Assembly: GCA_021324855.1 (NCBI GenBank)
Contig: JAJPIG010000015.1
Span: 186,001 to 250,000, forward strand
Length of the DNA stretch: 64,000 bases
Direction of reading: 5' to 3'
From: Pseudomonadota bacterium
GTDB taxonomy: Bacteria; Desulfobacterota; Binatia; Binatales; Binataceae
Made by a program: the position numbers and the translations under genes. How positions within the stretch are numbered: position 1 is the stretch's first letter; each line of letters opens with the position of its first letter. The notes beneath the pieces are model-generated. The model searched no databases and was not told where the DNA came from. It saw nothing but the letters and a program-made list of their open reading frames with translations. Positions 17,136 to 25,028 of the stretch are shown one piece after another.

Positions 17136-17708
17136 TTACCGGCGCTTGCCGTACGGGAAAAATCGATTCTTTTCGCCGCGCGACCACGCCGCGCGAAGCT
17201 CGGGATCGCTCAAGTCCCAATCCGGACGGCATTTGTGCAGCACGGCCCGCAGATCCTGCCGGAGTTCCTCGATTGTCGGGCGCGCAAAGTACCAATAGCC
17301 GTTATAGACCTTGAAAACCACGAGTCCCGGCTCGAGCACGAGGGTATACGGGACCATCGGATTGTGGATCGGATCGGTGTACTCGGCGATGTCGAGATCG
17401 TCGCGCACGATGCCTCCCGGATCGGAGAGGAACGGCCAGTGTGCGCCCACTCCCGAGCGATACTCGATGTTCGCCAGCGCATTGTCCGTGCTGATCGTGA
17501 CCATCCGGCAGTAGCCAACTTCCATTTCGCGATAGAGCTGAACCAGCCCTTCCGCCTGGCGGCGGTCCTTGGGTCAGAAACCGCCGCGACTCAGCACGAC
17601 GACCATAGGATCGTCGCCCTGGATCTCGGAGAGCTTGCGCAGGGCTCCGGTCTGATCCGGCAGTTGATAATCGGGAAAAACCGCACCAGCAACGATGTCA
17701 GCGCGCAT
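17136..17708 (-). CDS. Peroxiredoxin-like (redoxin-fold) candidate selenoprotein with in-frame UGA
   Basis: The gene is 190 codons long if the TGA at 17576-17574 is read as selenocysteine 45. The start ATG at 17708 follows a good GGAGGT. Residues 1-44 form the first half of an AhpC/TSA-like redoxin domain (VFPDYQLPDQTGALRKLS, MVVVLSRGGF). Across the UGA the same frame continues with PKDRRQAEGLVQLYREMEVGY and runs through a typical C-terminal half (VTISTDN, FLSDPGG, VFKVYNGYWYFARP). In relatives this position is the catalytic cysteine in a GG(F/Y)CPKD motif. A hairpin that fits bacterial SECIS rules follows 24 bases later. Without recoding, translation would give only a 44-residue stub. A nonsense mutation or sequencing error is the alternative. 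Confidence 0.82.
17535..17549 (-). promoter_or_regulatory. Candidate bacterial SECIS hairpin for the peroxiredoxin-like gene
   Basis: On the minus strand GGGCTG pairs with CAGCTC (six pairs, one G-T) around the loop GTT. The loop begins 30 bases after the UGA and its first base is G. Both fit the general rule for bacterial SECIS elements: apical loop about 16-37 bases downstream of UGA, with G in its first two positions. Confidence 0.6.
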
Positions 17709-17858
17709 AACCGCACCTCCATGTGCTGGCTACTCTCACAAACGCGTTCAGGCAACACCAGCCATCAGGGCTGGTGGGCATGGTGATCTTTATCGAGGAG
17801 ACCTTCGGAACAAGGGCGGCAGACGTTTAACATCGACCGCCCTCGAAGAGAGAAGCGA

Positions 17859-18386
17859 CTATTGGGCGCCGGATGTCGGCTCACCGCCGGTTCCGACCAG
17901 CGGAACGAGCTGAGCGATCTGGCACTGGATGAGTGCGTGGATCTTGTTGTCGATCTGGAAAAAGCGCGTGGTCTTGGTCTGCGAAAGAACGGCGCGGAAC
18001 TTGGGGATATATTCCTTCTGAATGTCGAGCCGCTGCTGCGCCACCGCCATCACTTCGTCGAGCTTGGCCTTGGCATCGGCGTCGCTGAAATTCTGATACG
18101 CCTTGGCGTAGGCGCGAATCTCGGCGGCGTGGCGCTTGTCAACCCGGTCCATCTTGGTTTCGTACTGATCATACAGCGGCCAGAACGCTTTGGCTTCGCT
18201 GTCAGTCAGTTGCATGTTCTCGCCGACCAGTGCTTTGCGTTCTGCTTTCGCTGCGGCGAGATCGAGCTTTGATTGCGTCGGCGGGCGCCCTGAGCCGTTT
18301 TGCGCGAGCGCGCGCATCTGCCAGCCCAGTCCGATCGCGAGCGTGACTGCTGCGACGATGCCGATAAGACGGATTCTGCCGTTCAT
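17859..18386 (-). CDS. Exported helical protein of unknown function
   Basis: This 175-residue protein has an N-terminal signal peptide or anchor (IRLIGIVAAVTLAIGLGW, then RALAQ). The mature part is almost all charged helix (QLTDSEAKAFWPLYDQYETK, RHAAEIRAYAKAYQNFSD), with an overall layout like the small periplasmic Spy/CpxP-type or LTxxQ-type proteins. The family assignment is only a resemblance in length, helix content and export signal. It is followed on the same strand, after about 150 bases, by the candidate selenoprotein gene. The gap holds a short hairpin (17756-17776) but no T-run. Confidence 0.7.
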   Translation of the reverse strand: MNGRIRLIGIVAAVTLAIGLGWQMRALAQNGSGRPPTQSKLDLAAAKAERKALVGENMQLTDSEAKAFWPLYDQYETKMDRVDKRHAAEIRAYAKAYQNFSDADAKAKLDEVMAVAQQRLDIQKEYIPKFRAVLSQTKTTRFFQIDNKIHALIQCQIAQLVPLVGTGGEPTSGAQ

Positions 18387-18465
18387 GCGTCCTCAAGTCC
18401 CCCAGTGTCGAACAGAATTGCGCGATGCTCCCCTATTGCAGGATGCGAGTCAAGCGAGATTGCTG

Positions 18466-19584
18466 TCAGACCATGCTTTCGACGATATCGAGCCCGCGCT
18501 GGCGATCGATCAGGTAGATCAACCCGCGCTCATCGAGAGTGACATCGTTGGACGAAGCGCGTTGATATCCCGCCGGCGGGTCGGGCTGATAGTACCCGAC
18601 CTCGCGCGGCGAGAACGGATCGGAAATATCGACCAGCCGCAAGCCGTTGGCAAACCATGCAAACGGAACGATCGATCCGGCCAGGCGCTCGGACGGCTGA
18701 TGGCATCCGGTCATCGGGGGCTGCGGCGATCCGTCGAGATCGATACCCGGCGCCTGGAAAGTGGCAATCGGGGTTGGGGTCGTTTCGTGCGTCACGTCAT
18801 AGATCCATGCGAATGACGGCGCCGCCGGGCGCAATTTCGATACGTCCTCATCGGCCACGATCATTACACGGCGTCCTTTGAGCGCACCGGGAATTGGCAG
18901 ACAGGTGTGCGTGGGATGCGGAAAACTGTCGCCGGTATTGGCCTGCGCGACCATCCGCGGACGCGACATCTCGCGGATGTCGAGAATGAAAAATCCATGA
19001 TGCCAATAACTCACATAGAGCCGCTCGCCCAAGCGCAGCGGATGATGGCATAGCGGCTCGGGACCGTCGCCCCAGGGATACTCTTCCCCGCCGGCGGCGT
19101 GCTGACCCGGAATCCACCAGCGTCCCACTTCCTCCGGATGCGCCGGGTCGGCGAGATCGAGAATCATCGCGATCCGGCCGACGTAGCCTTCAACACTCGG
19201 CGAGATGTATGCGTAGCGGCCGTCGAACGAAAAGCGATGGCATCCGGGACCGGCGGTCTTCCACTTGACGATCATGCGCGGCGCGGCCGGATTCGAAACA
19301 TCGTAAATGCCGAGTCCGCCGCCGAACTCGGGCGTCTCTTTTCCCTGGCGCTCGTGATTCACGATCATGATGCCGTTGGCGGCGCGCACCTTGTGCGAAT
19401 GCCATCCGGCGGGTATCTCGATTTCCGCCATCACGCGCGGCCGGCGCGGATCGGAAACATCGACAATCGAGGTGCCGTGCGGCGCAGCCATGTGGCCGAT
19501 GTAGAGCGTCGTGCCATCGATCCATACCTGGCCGCCGCCCGGGCAATCGAGATGTCCAATGACTTTAGTATTAACGGTTTTCAT
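18466..19584 (-). CDS. LVIVD-repeat beta-propeller protein
   Basis: This 372-residue protein is built from repeats of the type 'I-x-D-V-S-D-P-x-x-P': IVDVSDPRRPRV, IYDVSNPAAPRM, ILDLADPAHPEE, ILDIREMSRPRM and LVDISDPFSPRE. These match LVIVD-type propeller repeats found in many surface or secreted bacterial proteins. It is rich in His and Trp (PAGWHSHKV, YWHHGFF). No signal peptide is obvious. Partner and ligand are unknown. It is divergent from the GST gene at 19661, and the two share a gap of 76 bases. Confidence 0.75.
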   Translation of the reverse strand: MKTVNTKVIGHLDCPGGGQVWIDGTTLYIGHMAAPHGTSIVDVSDPRRPRVMAEIEIPAGWHSHKVRAANGIMIVNHERQGKETPEFGGGLGIYDVSNPAAPRMIVKWKTAGPGCHRFSFDGRYAYISPSVEGYVGRIAMILDLADPAHPEEVGRWWIPGQHAAGGEEYPWGDGPEPLCHHPLRLGERLYVSYWHHGFFILDIREMSRPRMVAQANTGDSFPHPTHTCLPIPGALKGRRVMIVADEDVSKLRPAAPSFAWIYDVTHETTPTPIATFQAPGIDLDGSPQPPMTGCHQPSERLAGSIVPFAWFANGLRLVDISDPFSPREVGYYQPDPPAGYQRASSNDVTLDERGLIYLIDRQRGLDIVESMV

Positions 19585-19660
19585 ACTGTGTCACGCGTAC
19601 TGGATCATGCGGGCGTTTAGATGGGAATATAGCCGAAAATCCGAACAAGGCGAGCGAAAA

Positions 19661-20455
19661 ATGCCGATCATCGATTCGACCAGCGCCGAAGCGCGCGGCT
19701 TGAAGGGACTTCACCTGTATCACTTCGCGATGTCGAACTGCTCGCAGAAGGCGCGTTTCTGCCTGGAGGAGAAGGGCCTTCAATGGACCAGCCATCCGGT
19801 GGACCTGCTCAACAACCAGCATATGACGCCGGAGTTCGTGGCGATCAATCCAAAGGGGCTCGTGCCGGTGTTGGTTCACGACGGCGTTGTGGTGATCGAA
19901 TCGAGCGACATCATCGATTACGTCGATCAGCACTTTCCCAATCCGCCATTGCGGCCGTCGGAACCGGCGGAGCGTAAGCGGATGTATCGATGGCTCAAGC
20001 TCTGGGATGAAACGCAAATTTCGTTGAAGACGCTCTCCCACAACACCATCCTGAGGGGCAGGGCGGCGCCGATGCGCGCGGATATGGAACGGCTCGAAAA
20101 GCTGGTCAAGAACGACGAGCTGATCGAGTTCATGCGCGAGTTCACCTCCGCGGACGGACTCTCGCGAAACCGCATCGAACGGGCAACGAGTTGGATCGAG
20201 CAGATGCTCGGCGAGCTCGATGCGCACCTCGGGCAGCATCAATGGCTCGCGGGCGACGCCTTCTCGCTTGCCGACCTTGCTTGGAGCATCGATATCCATC
20301 GCTTCGAGCTGATCAAATTTCCCATGGAAAAGTACCGCGCGATGCGCGCGTGGTATCGCGGCATCGAGCAGCGTCCGGGGTTCCAGCGGATGGTGCTCGA
20401 TTACGAAGCACAATTCAGGAAATCTATCGAAGCGCAAAAGTCTGGCGCTGCATAA
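19661..20455 (+). CDS. Glutathione S-transferase family protein
   Basis: The protein has 264 residues from ATG 19661, after AAGGCGAG. The N-terminal thioredoxin-like domain (about 15-95) carries the glutathione-site features: Ser/Cys region MSNCSQKARFCLEEKG, cis-Pro in GLVPVLVHDG, and the ESSDIIDYVD motif that binds the gamma-glutamyl group. The C-terminal all-helical domain includes GDAFSLADLAWSIDIHR, the conserved folding motif. Such enzymes conjugate, reduce or isomerise electrophiles. Here it precedes RidA and HpaB-like genes with a gap of only 19 bases, suggesting one catabolic transcript. The substrate is unknown. Confidence 0.85.
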   Translation: MPIIDSTSAEARGLKGLHLYHFAMSNCSQKARFCLEEKGLQWTSHPVDLLNNQHMTPEFVAINPKGLVPVLVHDGVVVIESSDIIDYVDQHFPNPPLRPSEPAERKRMYRWLKLWDETQISLKTLSHNTILRGRAAPMRADMERLEKLVKNDELIEFMREFTSADGLSRNRIERATSWIEQMLGELDAHLGQHQWLAGDAFSLADLAWSIDIHRFELIKFPMEKYRAMRAWYRGIEQRPGFQRMVLDYEAQFRKSIEAQKSGAA

Positions 20456-20474
20456 TCAACGCAAGGAGATCGAA

Positions 20475-20891
20475 ATGCCGATCGAACGAGTCTGGCCGAA
20501 GGATGTCTATGTCCGGAAAGCGCCATTCAACGAGGGCAAGGTCTACGCACAGGTCGTGAAGGCGACCAACACCCGCGCGCGAATCCATGTCGCCGGCACG
20601 ATGTCCTTCGACCAGGACCAGAACATGATCGGCGAAGGGAACATGCGGCTCCAGGTGATCACGGTGCTTGAGAACATTCGGCGCTCGCTGGCGGCGGTCG
20701 GAGCCACGCCCAAGGACGTCGTGCGCGTGAAATCCTACACGACCGATGTCCAGTTGTTTTTGCGCGAGGGCAGCCAGGAGTATGCCGCCTTTTTCTCCGA
20801 CGGGCTGCCCGCCTCGACGCTGGTCGGCGTGACTGCGCTGACCGATCCGCGCTGTCTGATCGAGATCGAGGCCTACGCCGAGGTGGAATGA
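20475..20891 (+). CDS. RidA/YjgF family protein
   Basis: This 138-residue protein belongs to the RidA/YjgF/YER057c family, trimeric proteins that hydrolyse reactive enamine/imine intermediates or act in catabolic side steps. Features are VAGTMSFDQDQNMIGEGNMRLQ, the conserved VLENIRRSLAAVGATPKDVV, and the C-terminal ASTLVGVTALTDPRCLIEIEA, whose Arg and Glu form the usual ligand pocket. The ribosome site AAGGAG precedes ATG 20475. It lies 19 bases after the GST gene and 3 bases before the HpaB-like gene, so it is probably co-transcribed. A second RidA gene lies just past HpaB on the other strand. Confidence 0.85.
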   Translation: MPIERVWPKDVYVRKAPFNEGKVYAQVVKATNTRARIHVAGTMSFDQDQNMIGEGNMRLQVITVLENIRRSLAAVGATPKDVVRVKSYTTDVQLFLREGSQEYAAFFSDGLPASTLVGVTALTDPRCLIEIEAYAEVE

Positions 20892-20894
20892 ACG

Positions 20895-22403
20895 ATGGGC
20901 TTGCGTACCGGAAGAGAATATATCGCGGGGCTCAATGACGGGCGCCGCCTTTACGTTAACGGCGAGTTGGTCCGCGACGTCTCGCAGATGCCGGCGTTTG
21001 CCGGCGTGATTCGCGAGCTGGCCGATCTTTACGACCTGCAGCACAATCCGCAAATAGGGCCGGAAATCACATCGCAGCCCGCCGACGGCGGAGCGCCGTT
21101 TCCCTGTTCGCTGATGCTGGTGCGGGACTGGCCTGAGATGGAGCGGCGCAACCGGGGCGAGCGGGTCCGCGCCGACGCCGTTAACGGCATGATGGGCCGG
21201 TTGCCGGATTTCGTAAATGCGTTTATCACCGACTTCGCCGCGGCGCACTTGCTGTTCGGCCGCAATAATCCTTCGTTCGGGCGTAACGTCCTTAACTACT
21301 TCGAATTTTTGCGGGATCGCGACCTGTGCCTGACGCACGCGCTGGTCGATCCTCAGGTCGACCGAACGCGCGGCGTTGAAGCCCAGGAAGCGCTCAGGAT
21401 CGTAGGCGAGACCAGCGCCGGCTTGATCGTTTCCGGCGCCCGGATGCTGGCGACGCTCGCGCCGGTCGCAGACGAAATCCTGATCGCGCCGTTCGCCAAT
21501 CGTAAACCCGGCGAAGAAGACTATGCGGTCATTTTCTCGATCCCGGTCGCGACCGAAGGACTGAAGCTGGTGGCGCGCGAAACCTATAATCGCGGCTACT
21601 CAGATTTCGATCGGCCGCTTACCACCCGCTATGACGAGGGCGACGCGCTCGCCGTCTTCGATCGCGTGCTGGTGCCGTGGGAACGGGTCTTCGCAGCGCG
21701 CGACATCGAGACCTACAACCTGATTCGGGTCGCGCTGCCCGGCTATCTCTGGCTCAATTCGATCATCCGCGCGACTGCCAAGCTGAGCTTCATGACCGGA
21801 CTCGCGGCGCTGGTGGCCGAAGCGGTCGGTCGCACGCAGTTGCCGCGTTATCAGGAGATCCTCGGCGAGCTGGTAGCCAACGTCGAGCTTGCGGAAGGCC
21901 TGGTGATCGCGGGGGCTCATCAACTGTTCGACAACCTCCAGAGCATGAACGCTTCGGATGGCTCGGCGGTGCAGGAAGAGAGCGCGAAGCGAATCGGCGG
22001 GTCCCATGGCACGCTGAATCGCGGATTAGTGAGCCTTACTGCGGCACGGATATTTTTCCCCGCGGCGCATCAAAAGGCCGTCGAATCACTGCGCTATCTC
22101 GGCAGCAGCGGCCTGGTCATCACGCCTACGGAGCGCGACTTCGAAAATCCTGATTTGCAGGAGACGCTTGCGCGCCATTTCAAGGGCCCCGCGATATCGG
22201 CGCGCGACCGCGTGCGCGTGATGAAGCTCGCGTGGGACGCGATCAGCGGCGATTTCGGCGGCCGCCAGTTGATCTACGAGTTCTTTTACGCCGGCGACCC
22301 GTTCAACAATCGACTGCTGTATTTCGGCAGTCGGCGCTATCGCGAATGTCTCGAGCGGGCGCGGCGCGCGCTCGATTCGTCGCTCGCCGAAAGCCGCTCC
22401 TAA
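20895..22403 (+). CDS. HpaB/PvcC-like two-component flavin monooxygenase, oxygenase subunit
   Basis: This 502-residue protein of the 4-hydroxyphenylacetate 3-monooxygenase (HpaB) family uses FADH2 supplied by a separate reductase to hydroxylate aromatic rings. Family features are the N-terminal RTGREYIAGLNDGRRLYVNGE, the middle segment FDRVLVPWERVFAARD, and the C-terminal helical domain with LGELVANVELAEGLV and EFFYAGDP. It is in one run with GST and RidA genes. No HpaC-type flavin reductase is visible in the window, so the reductase must be elsewhere. The real substrate is unknown and may be a phenol or an aromatic acid. Confidence 0.85.
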   Translation: MGLRTGREYIAGLNDGRRLYVNGELVRDVSQMPAFAGVIRELADLYDLQHNPQIGPEITSQPADGGAPFPCSLMLVRDWPEMERRNRGERVRADAVNGMMGRLPDFVNAFITDFAAAHLLFGRNNPSFGRNVLNYFEFLRDRDLCLTHALVDPQVDRTRGVEAQEALRIVGETSAGLIVSGARMLATLAPVADEILIAPFANRKPGEEDYAVIFSIPVATEGLKLVARETYNRGYSDFDRPLTTRYDEGDALAVFDRVLVPWERVFAARDIETYNLIRVALPGYLWLNSIIRATAKLSFMTGLAALVAEAVGRTQLPRYQEILGELVANVELAEGLVIAGAHQLFDNLQSMNASDGSAVQEESAKRIGGSHGTLNRGLVSLTAARIFFPAAHQKAVESLRYLGSSGLVITPTERDFENPDLQETLARHFKGPAISARDRVRVMKLAWDAISGDFGGRQLIYEFFYAGDPFNNRLLYFGSRRYRECLERARRALDSSLAESRS

Positions 22404-22408
22404 GGTTT

Positions 22409-22810
22409 TCAGGCCGGGACGGCGGCGATCGCTTCGATCTCGACCAGCATTCCGGCCTCGGCCAGCGCTTCGACGCCGATCAGCGAACTTGCAGGCAGTG
22501 AATCCCGGCCGAAGAACTCATCGCGGATATCGAGCACCACCTTGCGATTCTCCGGCTTGAGGCCGACGACGAAGGTCGTGAGTTTGACGACGTCGGCCGG
22601 CTTCGCGCCGACTCCCGCCAGCACCGCGATCAGGTTGCGATTCGCCTGGCGGGTCTGTGCCGCGAGATCGCCCCGGATGAGCTTGCCATCGTGATCGCGG
22701 GCGACCTGTCCTGACAGGAAGATGAGCCGCGTCGGTCCTTCGATCGTTACCGCATGATGGTATCCCCACGGTTTGAAGACGCCTTCGGGGTTGACGAGTT
22801 TCTTTTCCAT
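22409..22810 (-). CDS. Second RidA/YjgF family protein
   Basis: The protein has 133 residues from the ATG at 22810, which has GAGGAG eight bases upstream. The frame is open for another 41 codons, but that part is not family-like. It contains LIFLSGQVARDHDGKLIRGD, the helix LIAVLAGVGAKPADVVKLTTF, and the C-terminal SSLIGVEALAEAGMLVEIEA. The conserved ligand-binding Arg seen in active RidA enzymes just before the last strand is replaced here (EAGMLVEIE), so deaminase activity is doubtful. It converges with the HpaB-like gene, six bases apart. Confidence 0.8.
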   Translation of the reverse strand: MEKKLVNPEGVFKPWGYHHAVTIEGPTRLIFLSGQVARDHDGKLIRGDLAAQTRQANRNLIAVLAGVGAKPADVVKLTTFVVGLKPENRKVVLDIRDEFFGRDSLPASSLIGVEALAEAGMLVEIEAIAAVPA

Positions 22811-22926
22811 CTCTGTCGCTCCTCTGCGGCCATGATGCAGAATCGCGAGCTTCAAGCCGCCGCCGGAGATAGTCAAGAGCGGGCCGGCTTTGCAGCCCAA
22901 TCGCGGGATGTTATTAGGGGATTGCC

Positions 22927-23307
22927 ATGCCATTCGTCGATCATCGCACGATACCCGAGGTGCTGATGCGCGCCGGCGTCCGTGGCAAGTTCCTGGTCAA
23001 CAAGCAGACGCCCGCAAGAAACGTCACACTGCTGCTAAACGACGTCGATCCGGGCGCTAGCATTCCGCTGCATCGCCATTCGGTGGAAGAGACGGTCTAC
23101 ATGTTCGAAGGAACTATCTGGGCGCAAATCGGCGATGAGCGGTACATCGTCACGCCGCACGATTCCGTGCTGTTCCCGGCGGGTGTTCCGCATGCCTGGG
23201 GCAATGCCGGAGAAAGCGTCGCCCGGATGCTTTGGATCTTCAGCGGCCCAGACCCGTTCGCGGATTCGGTTTATCTCGAAGGCGAGCCGCCCAAAGAGCG
23301 CGACTAA
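22927..23307 (+). CDS. Small cupin-domain protein
   Basis: This 126-residue single-domain cupin has motif 1 as IPLHRHSVEETVYMFEG, with the two His and the Glu of the metal site. Motif 2 is around FPAGVPHAWGN, with the third His. Such proteins are small dioxygenases, isomerases or regulators. Nothing in the sequence fixes the substrate. It starts 117 bases from the second RidA gene, on the opposite strand, and lies 27 bases before a UbiD gene with which it likely shares a transcript. Confidence 0.8.
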   Translation: MPFVDHRTIPEVLMRAGVRGKFLVNKQTPARNVTLLLNDVDPGASIPLHRHSVEETVYMFEGTIWAQIGDERYIVTPHDSVLFPAGVPHAWGNAGESVARMLWIFSGPDPFADSVYLEGEPPKERD

Positions 23308-23334
23308 AACGAGCAAATGACCTGGAGGTAGAAA

Positions 23335-24759
23335 GTGGACCTGCGTAGTTGCATGGCGGCGATGTTCGACCTCGGACTGGCGGTGCGCATCGACGATCCA
23401 ATCGACTGGGATGTCGAAGTTGGCGCGGTGATGCGCTACGCGAACGAACATGGCTCGCCCGCGCAGTGGTTCACCAACATGAAAGACGCGATGAAGGGCG
23501 CGACGCTGCTGGGCGGCCTGTTCGCGACCTACGAGCGCATCGCGGTGATCATGGGCCTGTCACGCAAGACCAGCTATCACGAGCTGGTTGACTTCTGCTC
23601 GGAACACTTCGCCAGGAGGATAAAGCCGGTCATCGTAGAGGACGGTCCGTGCCAGCAGAACGTGATGCTCGGCGACAACATTGACCTGCTGAAATTTCCC
23701 GTTCCGAAGCTCCATCCGCAGGACGGCGGGCGGTACATCGGCACGCTCAACGTAGGCGTCTGCCAGGATCCGGATAGTGGATGGGTTAACTGGGGTACGT
23801 ATCGCTCGATGGTTCATGATCGGCGCACCGCGGGACTGTGGCTCGGCGCGCTTAACCATGGCGGCATGATCTTCAGGAAGTACCGCGAGCGCGGCAAACC
23901 GATGGAGTATGCGCAGTTTTACGGCGGCGACCCGCTGTGCAACATCGTCGCCGCATCGGGGATCCCGTACGGCGTGCCGGAGGTCGAAGTCGTCGGCGGC
24001 ATCCGCGGAGAGCCGGTCAAGCTGGTTAAGTGCAAGACCGTCGATCTTTACGTACCCGCCGATGCGGAAATCGTGATGGAAGGAACGATCGATCCGAACG
24101 AGCTGCGCGATGAAGGACCGTTCGGAGAGTATCCGGGTTATGTGATCAGCGGCGTGGTCAAACGGCCGGTCTTTCGGCTCTCGGCAGTCACTTACCGCGA
24201 CGATCCGATCCTGCCGGCTACCTGCCTCGGCATCCCGACCGATGATGAAATCCCGTTTGGGCTTTATTTGGCGGCGACGCTAAAGGAGCAGCTCCGGAGC
24301 AAGGGCATCCCGGTCGCGCAGGTCGCGGTGCCGGTGGATTCAGGATGGCATGCGGTCGTGGTTTCGATGCACAAGGCGCCATACGCCGGAATCCCGCAGC
24401 AGATCGCATCGACAGTGTGGACCGATCGGGTCGGGCTCTATTTTCCCTACGTGATCGTCGTCGATGACGACATCGATCCTGCGAACATCAACCAGGTTTT
24501 CCACGCGATGTTCACCAAATGCAACCCGGTCCGCGGGATCCATATCTATCCGGGTTATATGAACAGCCCGCTCACCCCTTATTTGCCGAAGAGCCCATGG
24601 AAGGAGCTGGGGTTCGGTGCGGGGAATTGCCTGCTGGATTGCACATGGCCTCTCGATTGGGATCGTGAGGATATTCCGGAGCGGGTCGCATTCGACACGA
24701 TGTATCCGCAGCACATGCGGGAGAAGGTGCTGGCGAACGTAAAAAAATGGGGTCTCTAA
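23335..24759 (+). CDS. UbiD family prenylated-FMN decarboxylase (first copy)
   Basis: This 474-residue member of the UbiD family carries out reversible decarboxylation of aromatic or unsaturated acids with prenylated FMN. The start is GTG 23335 after a GGAGGT. Visible signatures are QNVMLGDNIDLLKFPVPKLH, the prFMN/metal region GTLNVGVCQDPDSGWVNWG, and the catalytic glutamates in RDEGPFGEYPGYVISG. The C-terminal half has VVVDDDIDPANINQVFHAM. No ubiX prenyltransferase gene lies in the window. The neighbours (cupin, RidA, HpaB, amidase, a DUF1989 remnant) suggest a catabolic rather than ubiquinone role. Confidence 0.88.
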   Translation: MDLRSCMAAMFDLGLAVRIDDPIDWDVEVGAVMRYANEHGSPAQWFTNMKDAMKGATLLGGLFATYERIAVIMGLSRKTSYHELVDFCSEHFARRIKPVIVEDGPCQQNVMLGDNIDLLKFPVPKLHPQDGGRYIGTLNVGVCQDPDSGWVNWGTYRSMVHDRRTAGLWLGALNHGGMIFRKYRERGKPMEYAQFYGGDPLCNIVAASGIPYGVPEVEVVGGIRGEPVKLVKCKTVDLYVPADAEIVMEGTIDPNELRDEGPFGEYPGYVISGVVKRPVFRLSAVTYRDDPILPATCLGIPTDDEIPFGLYLAATLKEQLRSKGIPVAQVAVPVDSGWHAVVVSMHKAPYAGIPQQIASTVWTDRVGLYFPYVIVVDDDIDPANINQVFHAMFTKCNPVRGIHIYPGYMNSPLTPYLPKSPWKELGFGAGNCLLDCTWPLDWDREDIPERVAFDTMYPQHMREKVLANVKKWGL

Positions 24760-24772
24760 CGCGTCCGGGCAA

Positions 24773-24971
24773 TCACGCCGGGTCGTAAACCTCGAAGCGC
24801 ATCGGCGTCGGACGATCGCCGTTGACCGCCGTCGCGCAGCGTGATGAAATCGGCGACCTGCTCGCCTTCCACATCTATGATGCGCAAGATCTGTCCCTTC
24901 TTCATCTTGCCGCTGGCGTACGCGCCCGGAGGATAGGTTTTGCCTTCGATAAGTTTGCCTGGGCTGCTCAT
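24773..24971 (-). pseudogene. Remnant of a DUF1989 / urea-carboxylase-associated family gene with a large internal deletion
   Basis: From the ATG at 24971 the first 45 codons look like a complete DUF1989 N-terminus (KLIEGKTYPPGAYASGKMKKG, then ILRIIDVEGEQVADFITL). The homology then stops, while the nominal frame continues into unrelated Arg-rich sequence. In another minus-strand frame, the bases just downstream encode NGDRPTPMRFEVYDPA and a stop at 24773, which looks like the end of the same family. About 140 central residues seem to be missing, with a frame change at the join. It converges with UbiD. Confidence 0.55.
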
Positions 24972-25028
24972 GGAATTTCTCCGCGGCGTAATTTGGTGGA
25001 TGACGATAATTCCGGCACTCGCGACCGA

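Noticed and set aside
17551-17565. A second hairpin (CCGCC-GCCA-GGCGG) just after the UGA of the peroxiredoxin-like gene as the SECIS
   Set aside because: Its loop is only about 13 bases from the UGA, too close for the usual bacterial range; the hairpin at 17535-17549 fits better.
17756-17776. Hairpin CACCAGCC-ATCAG-GGCTGGTG as a terminator between the exported helical protein and the selenoprotein gene
   Set aside because: No T-run follows on either strand; could be chance or an RNA structural element.
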